Of a DNA stretch of 44,122 bases, positions 15,990 through 24,010 are shown in pieces. Origin of the DNA: Klenkia sp. PcliD-1-E (GTDB lineage Bacteria > Actinomycetota > Actinomycetes > Mycobacteriales > Geodermatophilaceae); NCBI RefSeq assembly GCF_024124375.1, contig NZ_JAMXRZ010000023.1:1-44122 (forward strand), given 5' to 3'. The notes beneath the pieces were generated by a model, which had not been told where the DNA came from, made no database searches, and saw only the letters and a list, made by a program, of their open reading frames with translations. Both the position numbers and the translations under genes were made by a program. How positions within the stretch are numbered: position 1 is the stretch's first letter; each line of letters starts with the position of its first letter.

Positions 15990-16424
15990 CTAATGACCGT
16001 TCTCGGGCAGGTCAGAGTCCCGCGCGGCGGCTTCGCCGTTGTCGAGGGACGCAAGCGTGGCCATCTGGTCGGTGCTAAGGCGGAAGTCGAAGACCGAGAG
16101 GTTCTCGACCAGGCGTTTGGGGTCTGACGATCTCGGCACCGGCACGAGGCCCTGCTGCACGTGCCAGCGGAGCACCACCTGTGCCGCCGTTCGTCCGACG
16201 TCCGCCGCGATCTGCACGATCGTCGGGTTCTCCCGCAGCTCGGGCCCGCGGCCGAGCGGGCTCCAGCTCTCGGTCACGATACCGAGCACCTCGTGCGCGC
16301 GTCGAGGAACGGTACGGGCGATGTCGGGGCTGAGCTGGATCTGGTTCACGTCGGGCACGACCCCGGTCGCGGAACCGACGACGGCGGTGCGAGTCGCTTC
16401 ACGGTTGGGCAAGGAGATGCCGGC
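15990..16424 (-). pseudogene. Aldo-keto reductase C-terminal fragment
   Basis: About 145 residues matching the second half of aldo-keto reductases: GVVPDVNQIQLSP, ESWSPLGRG, IVQIAADVGRTAAQVVLRWH, GLVPVPRSSDPKRLVENL and a normal C-terminus. Intact enzymes reduce carbonyl compounds with NADPH and are about 280 residues long. The N-terminal half, including the catalytic tyrosine and lysine, is absent. The similarity stops at GIS (about 16424), where a fragment of an unrelated IclR gene begins on the other strand. It cannot be a functional enzyme. Confidence 0.8.
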
Positions 16425-16771
16425 CCATTGCACCTCCACGGGAAAGGTTCTCCTGGCGCAGCTCCCGCGAGAACAATTGGACCGTCTCTACCCCGACGAG
16501 CAACTCTCACAGGTGACTCCGCAGTCGATCCGTACCAAGACCGAGCTCCTCGCACAACTGGATCTTGTCGCGAAGCAGGGGCTATGCAACGAACCGGGAG
16601 GAGAGCGAGGAGGGCGTGGCCTCGGTGGCCGTGGCCGTTCCCTCGGCGAGCGGGCTGCGGTTGGCGATCAACGCATCTGCCCCGGTGTTCCGCTTGCCTC
16701 CCCGCAAGGTGAAGACCCTCGTCGCACTCCTCGATGAGGCAGCCGTACGTCTGGCCGACCTGACCTCCTGA
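16411..16771 (+). pseudogene. IclR-family regulator C-terminal fragment, frameshifted
   Basis: Starts at EMPAHCTSTGKVLLAQLP, the typical entry to the IclR effector-binding domain, and continues EQLDRLYPDEQL ... LDLVAKQG. At about 16578-16581 one extra G in a run of four shifts the frame, and the domain continues GYATNREESEEGVASVAVAV ... SGLRLAINASAPVFRL to a natural end at 16771. The DNA-binding half is missing. Intact IclR proteins repress nearby catabolic genes, and the hydrolase genes just downstream may once have been its targets. Confidence 0.8.
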
Positions 16772-16846
16772 AGGCTCGTCGTCTCTTTCCCCTGCGACCT
16801 GGTGCAGGGGTCGTTCGGCGCGTTCTGAAGAGAGCTCGAGCCATGC

Positions 16847-16875
16847 TTGACTGTTGGCGCCGCGCAAGCTATTGT
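16847..16875 (+). promoter_or_regulatory. Sigma-70 promoter of the hydrolase operon
   Basis: TTGACT, 17 bp, TATTGT, in an AT-richer stretch. It is followed at 16889-16898 by the palindrome GAAC-AA-GTTC, a candidate operator just downstream of the transcription start. Confidence 0.6.
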
Positions 16876-16932
16876 GTCTTCTAGTTAGGAACAAGTTCTG
16901 CTCAGCAGATAAATATGCGAAGAGGATGATCA

Positions 16933-17655
16933 ATGCAGATCGTACTGGTGCACGGCGGATGGGTAGGCGGCTGGGTGTGGGACGGCGTCGCCGACGAATT
17001 GCGCAGAATGGGGCACGAGGTGATCGCGCCGACGCTGCGCGGTCTCGAAGACGGTGACGTGGACCGCTCCGGCGTCACGATGAGCATGATGGCGCGCGAT
17101 CTGATCGATCAGGTAAGAGAGCTCACCCAGCTCGACATCGTGCTCGTCGGTCATAGCGGCGGAGGTCCGCTCATCCAACTCGTCGCTGAGGCGATGCCCG
17201 AGCGCATCGGCCGGGTCGTCTTCGTCGACGCCTGGGTGCTGCGCGACGGCGAGACCATTAACGACGTGCTCCCCGATCCGTTGGTCGCAGCGACGAAGGC
17301 GCTTGCGAGTCAGTCCGACGACAACACCATCGTCATGCCGCCTGAGCTCTGGGCCGCGTCTATGCAGGACATGTCCCCGTTCGAGCAGCAGCAGCTCGCC
17401 GCGCTCGAGCCGAGGCTCGTCCCATCGCCGGCAGGCTGGTCCGATGAGCCGATCCGCCTCGACCGGTTCTGGGCGAGCAGCATCCCGTCAAGTTATGTGT
17501 TCCTCGCTCAGGACCAGGCCGTTCCCGCTGAGATCTACCAGGCCGCGGCCGGGCGGCTTGATAGTCCGCGCACGATCGAGATCGACGGAAGCCATTTGGT
17601 GATGCTCACGCATCCGGAGAGGCTCGCACGGGCCCTCGACGCCGTCATTGCCTAA
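16933..17655 (+). CDS. Alpha/beta hydrolase (methylesterase-like)
   Basis: A 240-residue alpha/beta hydrolase starting at ATG 16933 with AGAGGAT upstream. Features: VLVHGGWVGGWVWDGV (oxyanion-hole HGG at residues 7-9), nucleophile elbow GHSGGG with Ser75, and a C-terminal IDGSHLVMLTHPERL supplying the catalytic His. Length and layout match the plant-esterase-like subfamily (salicylate/methyl-ester hydrolases), which cleave small esters. The substrate cannot be told. It is first in a two-gene operon with another hydrolase 16 bp downstream, behind a good sigma-70 promoter and a possible IclR-type operator. Codon use is less GC-extreme than the conjugation genes. Confidence 0.88.
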   Translation: MQIVLVHGGWVGGWVWDGVADELRRMGHEVIAPTLRGLEDGDVDRSGVTMSMMARDLIDQVRELTQLDIVLVGHSGGGPLIQLVAEAMPERIGRVVFVDAWVLRDGETINDVLPDPLVAATKALASQSDDNTIVMPPELWAASMQDMSPFEQQQLAALEPRLVPSPAGWSDEPIRLDRFWASSIPSSYVFLAQDQAVPAEIYQAAAGRLDSPRTIEIDGSHLVMLTHPERLARALDAVIA

Positions 17656-17671
17656 CAGGCCTGGGGAAGCT

Positions 17672-18586
17672 ATGGATTCGATTTCACGCCCAGACGACGT
17701 CGCGCCGATCTCGTACACCGAACTGGCGCCGTCGGGTGCGCCTGCTCGGTGGATCGTCCTCGTGCACGGGGGTGGTGCCTCGAACGAGTACTATCTCGAG
17801 ACGCCCGACGGCCGACAGGGCTGGGCGGCACGATTGGTATCGCATGGCTACGGTGTGCTGGTGGTGGACTGGCTGGGGTTGTCCTATGAGGCGGCCCAAC
17901 ACGTCGATGATCGTGCGGCGTCTGCGCGGCTGGACTATGAGAGCGTGTGCCGAGGGATGGGCGTGTTCCTCTCTGGTCTCGGCCGGAACGTCGTGCTGGT
18001 CGTGCACTCGATGGCAGGTCCGATTGGCTTCCGCCTCCTAGAGACGCATGGCGATCTCATCGACGGGCTCGTAGCCGTCGCTCCGGGCCCGCCTGGAAAT
18101 ATACAGGCGGTGCCCGAGATCGTGAGGGAGTCCGACCAGGAGGTCTCCATCCGTGGAGCGGCCATCGACTGGACCATCCCGAAGATGGGTTTCTGGGAAC
18201 CCACAAGCGCCTTCGTGAACGACAAGGCCATCGGACCCAGCCGGCGGTTCCCCCGCGAGTGCATCGAGGTGTTCCGCCGCACCCTTCGGCCGATCCCGGC
18301 CCGGATGCTTTATCAGCGTCTGAACATCGGTGGGAGCCAAATGAGGATCGGGCCGACCGACGCGTTCACGAACAAGCCGATTCTCGTCTTCACGGGTGGA
18401 GCCGATACCGACCACCCCTCGCAGCTGGATCAGGACATCGTGGCCTGGCTCACCGATCAGGGCGCCGCCGTCACCTTCTGGTCGTCCGAACTGCCTCTTC
18501 TCGCTGGGAACGGCCACTCGCTGATGGTCGAAGACAATAGCGACGAGCTCGCTGACGAGATCGCGCGGTGGATCACGGCGCTCTGA
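17672..18586 (+). CDS. Alpha/beta hydrolase
   Basis: A 304-residue protein from ATG 17672, with GGGAAG just upstream. It has the alpha/beta-hydrolase hallmarks: WIVLVHGGGASNEYY (residues 27-41), a nucleophile elbow VVHSMAGP with Ser113 (variant HSMAG rather than GxSxG), and a C-terminal GNGHSLMVEDNS carrying the catalytic His. A cap region lies between. Proteins of this kind cleave esters or lactones; no substrate is suggested. It follows another hydrolase in one operon, so both may act on one pathway. Confidence 0.82.
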   Translation: MDSISRPDDVAPISYTELAPSGAPARWIVLVHGGGASNEYYLETPDGRQGWAARLVSHGYGVLVVDWLGLSYEAAQHVDDRAASARLDYESVCRGMGVFLSGLGRNVVLVVHSMAGPIGFRLLETHGDLIDGLVAVAPGPPGNIQAVPEIVRESDQEVSIRGAAIDWTIPKMGFWEPTSAFVNDKAIGPSRRFPRECIEVFRRTLRPIPARMLYQRLNIGGSQMRIGPTDAFTNKPILVFTGGADTDHPSQLDQDIVAWLTDQGAAVTFWSSELPLLAGNGHSLMVEDNSDELADEIARWITAL

Positions 18587-18667
18587 CTCGCCACCGTATC
18601 GTCCCGGCCATTATTTCAGCCGACCCGACGTCCCCAACAGCGGAGGAGAACGCCAGTCGTTTCCTTC

Positions 18668-19130
18668 GTGTCACTCGAGGGAACGCTGTGCCAGCTCGTT
18701 GCCGACTACGACTTGGTCGATCGGGCCCTTGCTCGAACTCCTCATTTCATACGTCTGGCGATGGACTCAAGGGAGATGTTCGCCGACGGCCGCGTGCAAC
18801 TCCAGGTCATCGGTGGACAGCTGAGGCGTCTGCCACGACGCATCGAGACGATCGGTTCGCAGCTCGAACGGAACGTTCGGGCTGAGCATAAGGATGTTCC
18901 GAGACCTCCAGGAACGCGGATGGATCGGTTCGTTGGTCGGGGAGCTGACGACCACCCTGGTTGGCGTGGCGCTTATCGTCGCTGCGGTGCTACTTTCGGT
19001 CTCGGGGGGTGGCCCCCAGCTCGCCCCGACGTCGCACTCCTACCGTTCCTAGGGGCGGGGTGGTCGGCCTCGCGGGCAGGCTCCTCGTGCTGAGGCCGCT
19101 GCGCACCTCCTTGATGCGCACCACGCTGAT
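18668..19130 (+). pseudogene. UbiB/AarF (ABC1) kinase C-terminal remnant
   Basis: Three frames in succession carry pieces of the C-terminus of an ABC1/UbiB-type kinase. First comes SLEGTLCQLVADYDLVDRAL, then GGQLRRLPRRIETIGSQLER (to about 18890). After a frame change comes GWIGSLVGELTTTLVGVALI, the first membrane helix, then LLSVSGGGPQLAP (to 19052). After another, GLAGRLLVLRPL. The kinase domain is absent. The call rests on the order of motifs (LEGTL, LPRR, paired membrane helices with SGGGP), which I recognise as that family's C-terminus. No function is expected. Confidence 0.5.
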
Positions 19131-19486
19131 CGCCGGATCCTGGCAAACTATCCCGCGACGCGAATTCGCAGGGGGTGTCGGCGCGACTTTCGATCGACGT
19201 ACAGTGCCGTCCGTTAACAAACGATCGGTTCGTGCGACCGAACTGTCGAACGCCTGTGCATCGCTGCGGCGAGTTCCTCATGGCGCAGTACCTGGGTTTC
19301 GCTTCCGGAAGAAGATTTCACGAACCCCAGCGACACGGTGTTGCGGTGACGTTCGACGAAAGAGAAGAAGGATGGCCCGGCGAATCCCAATCGCGCGAAG
19401 TCTCGCCTTCGAAATGACAGAAGCGCTCCTGTGCTCGCGCGTCGGTTACTTCGCACCTTCTAGGTGTGACGTTATCAATTAGGGTG
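19131..19486. other. No gene recognised
   Basis: 356 bp with lower GC. A possible 36-codon ORF (19372-19482, behind AAGAAGG) has no recognisable similarity. No repeats or RNA genes were seen. Confidence 0.4.
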
Positions 19487-19609
19487 ATGACGACCGGTGA
19501 CGGGTACCGGTACCTGCTGAACTCTGTCGTGTCCGGTGACGGCGACCGCGACGCCTCGTCTGTGTTGACGCGGTATTACGCGGAGGCCGGGACTCCTGGC
19601 TCGATGTAG
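19487..19609 (+). pseudogene. MobF (TrwC/TraA) relaxase N-terminal remnant
   Basis: A 40-codon frame: MTTGDGYRYLLNSVVSGDGD, then the LTRYYAEAGTP segment, then a stop. This is the characteristic N-terminus of MobF relaxases (GDGYxYL ... LxxYYxxxGTPPG), including the tyrosine pair used for nicking at oriT. It ends exactly where GRWxGxGL should follow, so about 95 per cent of the gene is gone. It marks the site of a lost or exchanged conjugation gene within the island. Short, but the motif is distinctive. Confidence 0.7.
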
Positions 19610-19623
19610 CGCCGAGGGGGTCG

Positions 19624-19974
19624 CTACTGGTCGGTTCCGACGTTGTGTTCAACCCAGTCGCGCAGATGCTTCAACGGGGCGGCTGCGCTGTGTCCGAGGT
19701 CAGTAAGTTCGTACTCCACGCGAGCGGGAACCTCGGGGTAGACGGTGCGAGTGAGCAGGCCGTGGTCTTCGAGACGCTTGAGGGTCTGGGACAGCACCTT
19801 GGGGCTGACGCCTTCCAAGCGTCGTTTGAGTTGCCCGTTGCGTTGCGGCCCGTCTTCGAGCGCACCGATGGCCAGGGCGCTCCACTTGTTGGCGAGCAGG
19901 TCGAGCATGTCGCGGCACGGACACATGGCCGCGTACACGTCGTTCCGGTCGCACTCATCCACGGTCTGACTCAT
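19624..19974 (-). CDS. HxlR-family transcription regulator
   Basis: A 116-residue winged-helix protein of the HxlR type: CPCRDMLDLLANKWSALAIG, RNGQLKRRLEGVSPKVLSQT, RLEDHGLLTRTVYPEVPARV, then YELTDLG. Cysteines at 8, 18 and 20 lie in the N-terminal arm, where family members such as YodB and QorR sense quinones or aldehydes by thiol chemistry. It is divergent from a quinone-reductase-like gene over a 71-bp region with an imperfect inverted repeat, the classic arrangement of an HxlR repressor and its target. A repressor released by electrophiles is the likely role (inference). Confidence 0.92.
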   Translation of the reverse strand: MSQTVDECDRNDVYAAMCPCRDMLDLLANKWSALAIGALEDGPQRNGQLKRRLEGVSPKVLSQTLKRLEDHGLLTRTVYPEVPARVEYELTDLGHSAAAPLKHLRDWVEHNVGTDQ

Positions 19975-19996
19975 ACGTTCATGGTATCCGATGGGT

Positions 19997-20022
19997 ACTA
20001 GGTTGCCTTGACGGTAACCAGT
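19997..20022. promoter_or_regulatory. Candidate HxlR operator
   Basis: Imperfect inverted repeat ACTAGGTTGCC / GGTAACCAGT with a 5-bp centre, midway between the divergent HxlR and oxidoreductase genes. Confidence 0.5.
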
Positions 20023-20045
20023 AGGTCTGGGGAACCATAATTGGC

Positions 20046-21053
20046 ATGACGGCTACGACTGCGATCGGATACGAGAAGAACCTCCCCGCCACCGACCCCG
20101 AGGCGCTGACCGCCCGCGAGGTCGAGGTGCCCGAACTTGGACCGCATGACTTGTTGGTCGAGGTCGAGGCGGTCTCGGTGAACCCGGTCGATGTGAAACT
20201 GCGGGAAGGCGCTCCTGCGAACGGGTTCAAGGTGCTCGGCTTCGACGCCGCCGGTACGGTGCGCGAGGTCGGCTCAGCGGTGACGCTGTTCGCTCCGGGT
20301 GACGAGGTGTACTACGCGGGCAGCATCGACCGGCCAGGTACGAACCAGCGCCTGCATGTTGTGGATGAGCGGATTACGGGGCGCAAGCCGCAGGTGCTGT
20401 CGTTTGCCGACGCTGCTGCGCTGCCGCTGACGGCGATCACCGCCTGGGAGACCCTGTTCGAGCGGCTCGCCCTTACCGAGGACTCGACCGGCACCCTGCT
20501 GGTGATCGGCGCGACCGGCGGAGTCGGATCGATCATGCTGGCACTGGCCGACGCGCTCCTGCCGAACGTCACCGTGATCGCCACCGCCTCCGACGATGAA
20601 CGCTCCGCCTGGGTGCGCAACCTGGGCGCGGAGCATGTGGTGAACCACCGCGACGACCTGGCTGAGCAGGTGCTCGCCGTCGCGCAGGATGGCGTGGACT
20701 GGCTGTTCACCGCGCATTCCGCGGGGCAGATCGAAACCTATGCGCGGATCGTTCGAGCGTTCGGGCATATTGTCGCCATTGACGACGGTCCGCGCGACGT
20801 GTTCCCGCTCAAGGGCAAGAGCATCGCTTGGCACTGGGAACTGATGTTCACCCGCCCGCTCAGGCAGACCCCGGACATGATTGAACAGCACCAGCTCCTG
20901 AACACTGTCGCTGACCTTGTAGATCAGGGCCGCATCCGCACCACGGCCACAACGACACTCGCGCCGATCTCACCGACCACACTCCGCGAGGCGCACGAGT
21001 TGGTCGAGAACGGCCGCACAGTCGGCAAGGTCACCGTCCACAGATGGGAGTAG
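20046..21053 (+). CDS. Zinc-type ADH-family NADPH:quinone oxidoreductase
   Basis: A 335-residue medium-chain dehydrogenase/reductase. GroES-like N-terminus: VSVNPVDVKLREG (44-56), GFDAAGTVREVGSAV (65-79), FAPGDEVYYAG. NADPH-binding Rossmann motif VIGATGGVGS (153-162), then VNHRDDL and a C-terminal AHELVENGRTVGKVTVH. Zinc-binding cysteines are absent, which fits the quinone-oxidoreductase branch of the 'zinc-binding alcohol dehydrogenase' family. It probably reduces quinones or enones with NADPH. It is controlled by the divergent HxlR gene. It is the last intact gene of the island; the Rhs N-terminal fragment follows on the opposite strand after 55 bp. Confidence 0.92.
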   Translation: MTATTAIGYEKNLPATDPEALTAREVEVPELGPHDLLVEVEAVSVNPVDVKLREGAPANGFKVLGFDAAGTVREVGSAVTLFAPGDEVYYAGSIDRPGTNQRLHVVDERITGRKPQVLSFADAAALPLTAITAWETLFERLALTEDSTGTLLVIGATGGVGSIMLALADALLPNVTVIATASDDERSAWVRNLGAEHVVNHRDDLAEQVLAVAQDGVDWLFTAHSAGQIETYARIVRAFGHIVAIDDGPRDVFPLKGKSIAWHWELMFTRPLRQTPDMIEQHQLLNTVADLVDQGRIRTTATTTLAPISPTTLREAHELVENGRTVGKVTVHRWE

Positions 21054-21108
21054 ACTGAAACCGCGCGCACGCGCATGTTCACAGGCGAGTGCGTTTGCAG
21101 AACCTCGG

Positions 21109-21732
21109 CTAGGCCAGGTCGGTGTTGGGCGCGATGTCGGCGTACTCGGCGGTGGAGCCGTCGACCTCGACCTCGCTGTCGTCGGCGGGCTGGACCAGCC
21201 CCAGCGAAGCGGTGTGGTCGTCGACAGCGACCTGCAGCAGGTCGGGGTCGCCCGCGTCCTCGGCGAACGAGGGGCTCAGCGGGTGCTGGTCGGTCTCGGC
21301 CCGGCCCTCGTCGCCGTCGGTCAGGTCGACCTCGATGGGCTGCCAGTTCCCGTCCTCGTCCTCGACGTTCATCGGCTCGGTCGACTGCGTGATCGTCTGG
21401 GTGCCGTTGGTGTTGTCGTAGGTGGTGGTGAACTCGCTGCGGTCGGCCACCTCCGAGGTGTCCGGGTCGTAGGACGACTCAGCCGACGCGGCGTCGGCCA
21501 GCGGTGCGAAGTCCCCGGCCGCCTCCGGGTCCGCCGAGACGGCGTCGGCCGGGGCCTCGCTGGACAGCGCGGGCAGGTCCCGCGGGTAGACACCCTGCGC
21601 GGGAGCGGCCGCAGCAGGGGTCGCCGGGGTGACGGCCAGACCTGCGCCGATCAGCGCCGCCGCGGCGATCGCCGCCACGGATCCCCTCATCCGCCATTGG
21701 CGAACAGCGGTGAAGTGTGACCGTGCATGCAT
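21109..21732 (-). pseudogene. Rhs toxin N-terminal fragment with signal peptide
   Basis: 207 codons from ATG 21732, with AGGTGGG upstream. Residues 1-45 are a long signal peptide (basic start, SVAAIAAAALIGAGLAV, then PAAAAPAQG). The rest is the N-terminal domain of actinobacterial Rhs/YD proteins: RSEFTTTYDNTNGTQTITQS, EDEDGNWQPIEVDL, SLGLVQPADDSEV, and TAEYADIAPNTDL. At this point homologues continue 'RYEV', but here a TAG follows one codon later. The sequence after the break resumes, same strand, at 14455. The fragment could be secreted but has no toxin. Confidence 0.85.
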
Positions 21733-21839
21733 GAGACCCACCTGGTGTCGAGCTGAGAAAGACCCGTGACGATTTCGAGCCCGCGGGAGCCTCACACGGG
21801 TCAAACCAAAACTGGTCGGTAACTTTCAGAACGCGCCAC

Positions 21840-21888
21840 GTGCGTCACACCAACCTCGTGTGTCACACAATCTGGTTGCTTGCAACCA
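21840..21888. promoter_or_regulatory. Direct repeats and palindrome in divergent promoter region
   Basis: GTGCGTCACAC (21840-21850) and GTGTGTCACAC (21858-21868) repeat at an 18-bp period. TGGTTGC-TT-GCAACCA (21873-21888) is a perfect 7-bp palindrome. All lie between the Rhs start (21732, -) and the gene at 21941 (+), where regulators of either would bind. Confidence 0.45.
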
Positions 21889-21940
21889 AAAACCTGGCAG
21901 TTCGCTGTGTGCGTCGAGGCTGCACTGGGAGACTTGTCCC

Positions 21941-22441
21941 GTGGACCTCACCGAGCTGTTGACGACCATCGCGACCACCCCCGCGTCAGGCTGGTCGCAG
22001 CTCAGCCCGCCCACCCTGACGCAGATCAAGACCGCTCCTGGAGACCAGCTGCAGGTGTGGTTGAGCGGGCACGACTCCGTCGCCTATCTGCGCAGCAACC
22101 TGGATGTATCGGTCGCCTGGGGCGCCGAGCACCATAAGGACCCCTGGACCGGCGTCTGGGCACGCTGGTCGACGCTCCCCGACCGCACCGTGCGCGGGAT
22201 GTACGCCGAGGTCTTGTGGCGGGGCCGCCCGGTACACCGGCAGCTCCTCGCCGTCGCCGACGGCGGCCGGCACTACCTGCCACGCCCCAGCCCCCTGATG
22301 GCCCCCAACGGTGACGACGTCGACGAGTGGGTGGTCGACCAGAACGAACTGCCGCTGGCGCGCCTAATCAACAGCCTGGTGAACAGGGAATCCGACGTCG
22401 ACAGCACGCTGCGGATGCTCGACATCCGCGTCCGGAGCTGA
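21941..22441 (+). CDS. Unknown 166-residue protein
   Basis: Starts at GTG 21941 with GGGAGA 9 bp upstream; the longer frame to 21860 overlaps the repeats and palindrome and is rejected. It looks like a soluble alpha/beta protein with many Trp residues (VSVAWGAEHHKDPWTGVWAR). No motif or family is recognised. The stop at 22441 is 5 bp before the zinc-ribbon gene at 22447, so the two form an operon. It lies just outside the Rhs locus; no function can be assigned. Confidence 0.65.
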   Translation: MDLTELLTTIATTPASGWSQLSPPTLTQIKTAPGDQLQVWLSGHDSVAYLRSNLDVSVAWGAEHHKDPWTGVWARWSTLPDRTVRGMYAEVLWRGRPVHRQLLAVADGGRHYLPRPSPLMAPNGDDVDEWVVDQNELPLARLINSLVNRESDVDSTLRMLDIRVRS

Positions 22442-22446
22442 AAGGA

Positions 22447-22842
22447 ATGGACTTCTGGGACACCACGCTCGGCCCGTACTTCGATGGCGATCCCCGCGGA
22501 GACCGCACCGACCGAGCGATCGCAACGGTCGCCTGCCCCGACTGCGACGGCGTGCTCGGCCGGCTCCTGGAGACCGATGCCGGCGTAGGACTGCGAGCCT
22601 GGGTACCGGCGACGGTCCCGGGCCGCCCCGACACCCGGGACGCCGGACTCGAACTGTGGGTCCTGATCGATGACGAGCGGCCTGCCGACGACCAGGGGAC
22701 CGTGCTGAACTGCTGGAAGGGCCACAACGGGCTCTGGATCACCGGGGCCCTGTGTCGCGAGCTGATCGCGCTCTACCGCACGCGGGGCAAGCCATCCCGC
22801 CGTCCGGCCGGCCGCGCCCCCGGCAGCCAGGTAGAATCCTGA
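22447..22842 (+). CDS. Unknown protein with zinc-binding motif
   Basis: A 131-residue protein from ATG 22447, with GAAAGGA immediately upstream. It contains ATVACPDCDGVLGRLLE and, about 65 residues on, LNCWKGHNGLW, giving CxxC...CxxGH like the gene at 4378, though the sequences around it differ. The tail is basic (RTRGKPSRRPAGRAPG), so nucleic-acid binding is possible. It is second in the operon with 21941. No family assigned. Confidence 0.65.
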   Translation: MDFWDTTLGPYFDGDPRGDRTDRAIATVACPDCDGVLGRLLETDAGVGLRAWVPATVPGRPDTRDAGLELWVLIDDERPADDQGTVLNCWKGHNGLWITGALCRELIALYRTRGKPSRRPAGRAPGSQVES

Positions 22843-22920
22843 GCATCTGATCGCCTGAGGCGGGACCGCTCGCCACGTCGGAGTTGAGGCACCCGACACG
22901 AATCCTCCCAGGGAGGAACC

Positions 22921-23109
22921 GTGTCCGCTGCCCTCGTCATCTTCGCCGTCCTGGCCCTGGCTCGCTTCGTGCTGATCGCTGCCATCGCCGTCGTCGCGCT
23001 GGTTACCAAGGACTGCACCCGTCGGGCCACCGCGATGGCCATCCTGCCGGTGCTGCGCACCGGGCTGGCTCTCCGGCGTGAGCTGGGCCAGCCGACCGAG
23101 ACCAAGTAG
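22921..23109 (+). CDS. Small single-helix membrane protein
   Basis: A 62-residue protein from GTG 22921 after GGGAGGA. Residues 2-29 (LVIFAVLALARFVLIAAIAV) form one membrane helix; the remainder is a short cytoplasmic tail with KDCTRR. It is followed at once by a strong terminator hairpin. Nothing indicates its function. Confidence 0.55.
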   Translation: MSAALVIFAVLALARFVLIAAIAVVALVTKDCTRRATAMAILPVLRTGLALRRELGQPTETK

Positions 23110-23114
23110 CCCCC

Positions 23115-23160
23115 GGCCCGCAGAGCCCCGTGGGCCATCGACCCGCGGGGCTCTGCGGCC
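23115..23160. terminator. Bidirectional terminator hairpin
   Basis: CCGCAGAGCCCCG at 23118-23130 pairs perfectly with CGGGGCTCTGCGG at 23146-23158: a 13-bp stem with a 15-nt loop, between convergent genes. Confidence 0.75.
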
Positions 23161-23179
23161 TGAGCCGAGATGCGCAGGG

Positions 23180-23554
23180 CTACTGCGTGCTCGAGAGCCC
23201 GGCCGGCGGTACACGGTGCAGGTTTTCCAGGGCGGTCACGCACCGGGCGCGCAGGTCCTCGTCGACGTCACCGAGGGCGATCAGACGACGGAGGTCGCGC
23301 ACGGCCGGGTCGAGCAGGTTGGGGGTCAGCAAGCAGCACCGCCCGTGCGGGAGGCGGGTGAGCCGGGTCAGGCCGGCGTCCTGGGCCAGCTCGCGGGTCT
23401 GGGCGCTGAGCATGCGGCTGTAGAGGGTGGCGAGCTGCTGGTGCAGGTCCATGCGGTCGGTCTCGCCGGAGGTGCGGGTTAGCAGCTCTTCGGTCAGGGC
23501 GATGACCTCGCGCGTCTCGGTCAGTGTCAGCGTCGCTACCTGCACACGTGTCAC
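23180..23554 (-). CDS. Unknown helical protein
   Basis: A 124-residue protein from GTG 23554, with GGGGAAG upstream. It is mostly helical (EVIALTEELLTRTSGETDRM, then QQLATLYSRMLSAQTRELAQ) and has a short HGRCCLLTP segment. No family is recognised. It is last of a four-gene leftward cluster (24763 to 23180), ending at the bidirectional terminator. Confidence 0.6.
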   Translation of the reverse strand: MTRVQVATLTLTETREVIALTEELLTRTSGETDRMDLHQQLATLYSRMLSAQTRELAQDAGLTRLTRLPHGRCCLLTPNLLDPAVRDLRRLIALGDVDEDLRARCVTALENLHRVPPAGLSSTQ

Positions 23555-23621
23555 CTTCCCCTACCCGGGCATCTTGGGTGCCCAGGGTGGGCAGCTGAGC
23601 CGGACCGCCTCTCCCTCGAAA

Positions 23622-23975
23622 CTAGGGTGGTGCGGTAGGTCCATCGACATGCTCGACCGCTCCCTGCCAGACCCAGCAGCGCAGCCGCTCCTCCCCCACC
23701 TCGAGCTCGACGCCGACCGCGTCGGCGGTCCAGCGCTTGACCACCACGGTGGCGCGGATGTCGGTGTCACCGAACCGAAGCCAGGCCAAAGCCCACATCG
23801 GCCCGCGTTCCGGGGCGATCGACACGACCCGGGCGGTGAGCTGCAGCTGCTCCTCCGTGAGCGTCTGCAGTGTGCCGCGGCCGCAGGCCTCCTGCAGCCG
23901 GCGTTGCTGGGCGGCACGTGCGCCCGCGTCGGGGTAGCGGCGGTTGGTGCCCACCTGTCCAAAGATCGCACACAT
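23622..23975 (-). CDS. Unknown protein with SOS-like box at its start
   Basis: A 117-residue protein from ATG 23975. The sequence (RRLQEACGRGTLQTLTEEQL then LTARVVSIAPERG, FGDTDIRATVVVKRWTADAV) suggests an N-terminal helix and a beta-rich C-terminal half. No family is recognised. No ribosome-binding site is visible, and a near-perfect LexA box (23966-23981) covers the start codon. If expressed from a nearby promoter, LexA would block it until DNA damage. Third of the four-gene leftward cluster. Confidence 0.55.
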   Translation of the reverse strand: MCAIFGQVGTNRRYPDAGARAAQQRRLQEACGRGTLQTLTEEQLQLTARVVSIAPERGPMWALAWLRFGDTDIRATVVVKRWTADAVGVELEVGEERLRCWVWQGAVEHVDGPTAPP

Positions 23976-23981
23976 GTTCGA
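23966..23981. promoter_or_regulatory. Candidate LexA (SOS) box
   Basis: TCGCAC-ACAT-GTTCGA matches the actinobacterial LexA palindrome TCGAAC-N4-GTTCGA at 11 of 12 positions. Confidence 0.45.
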
Positions 23982-24010
23982 ACGGAACAGGTTGCGGTGC
24001 CCGGGGTGGG

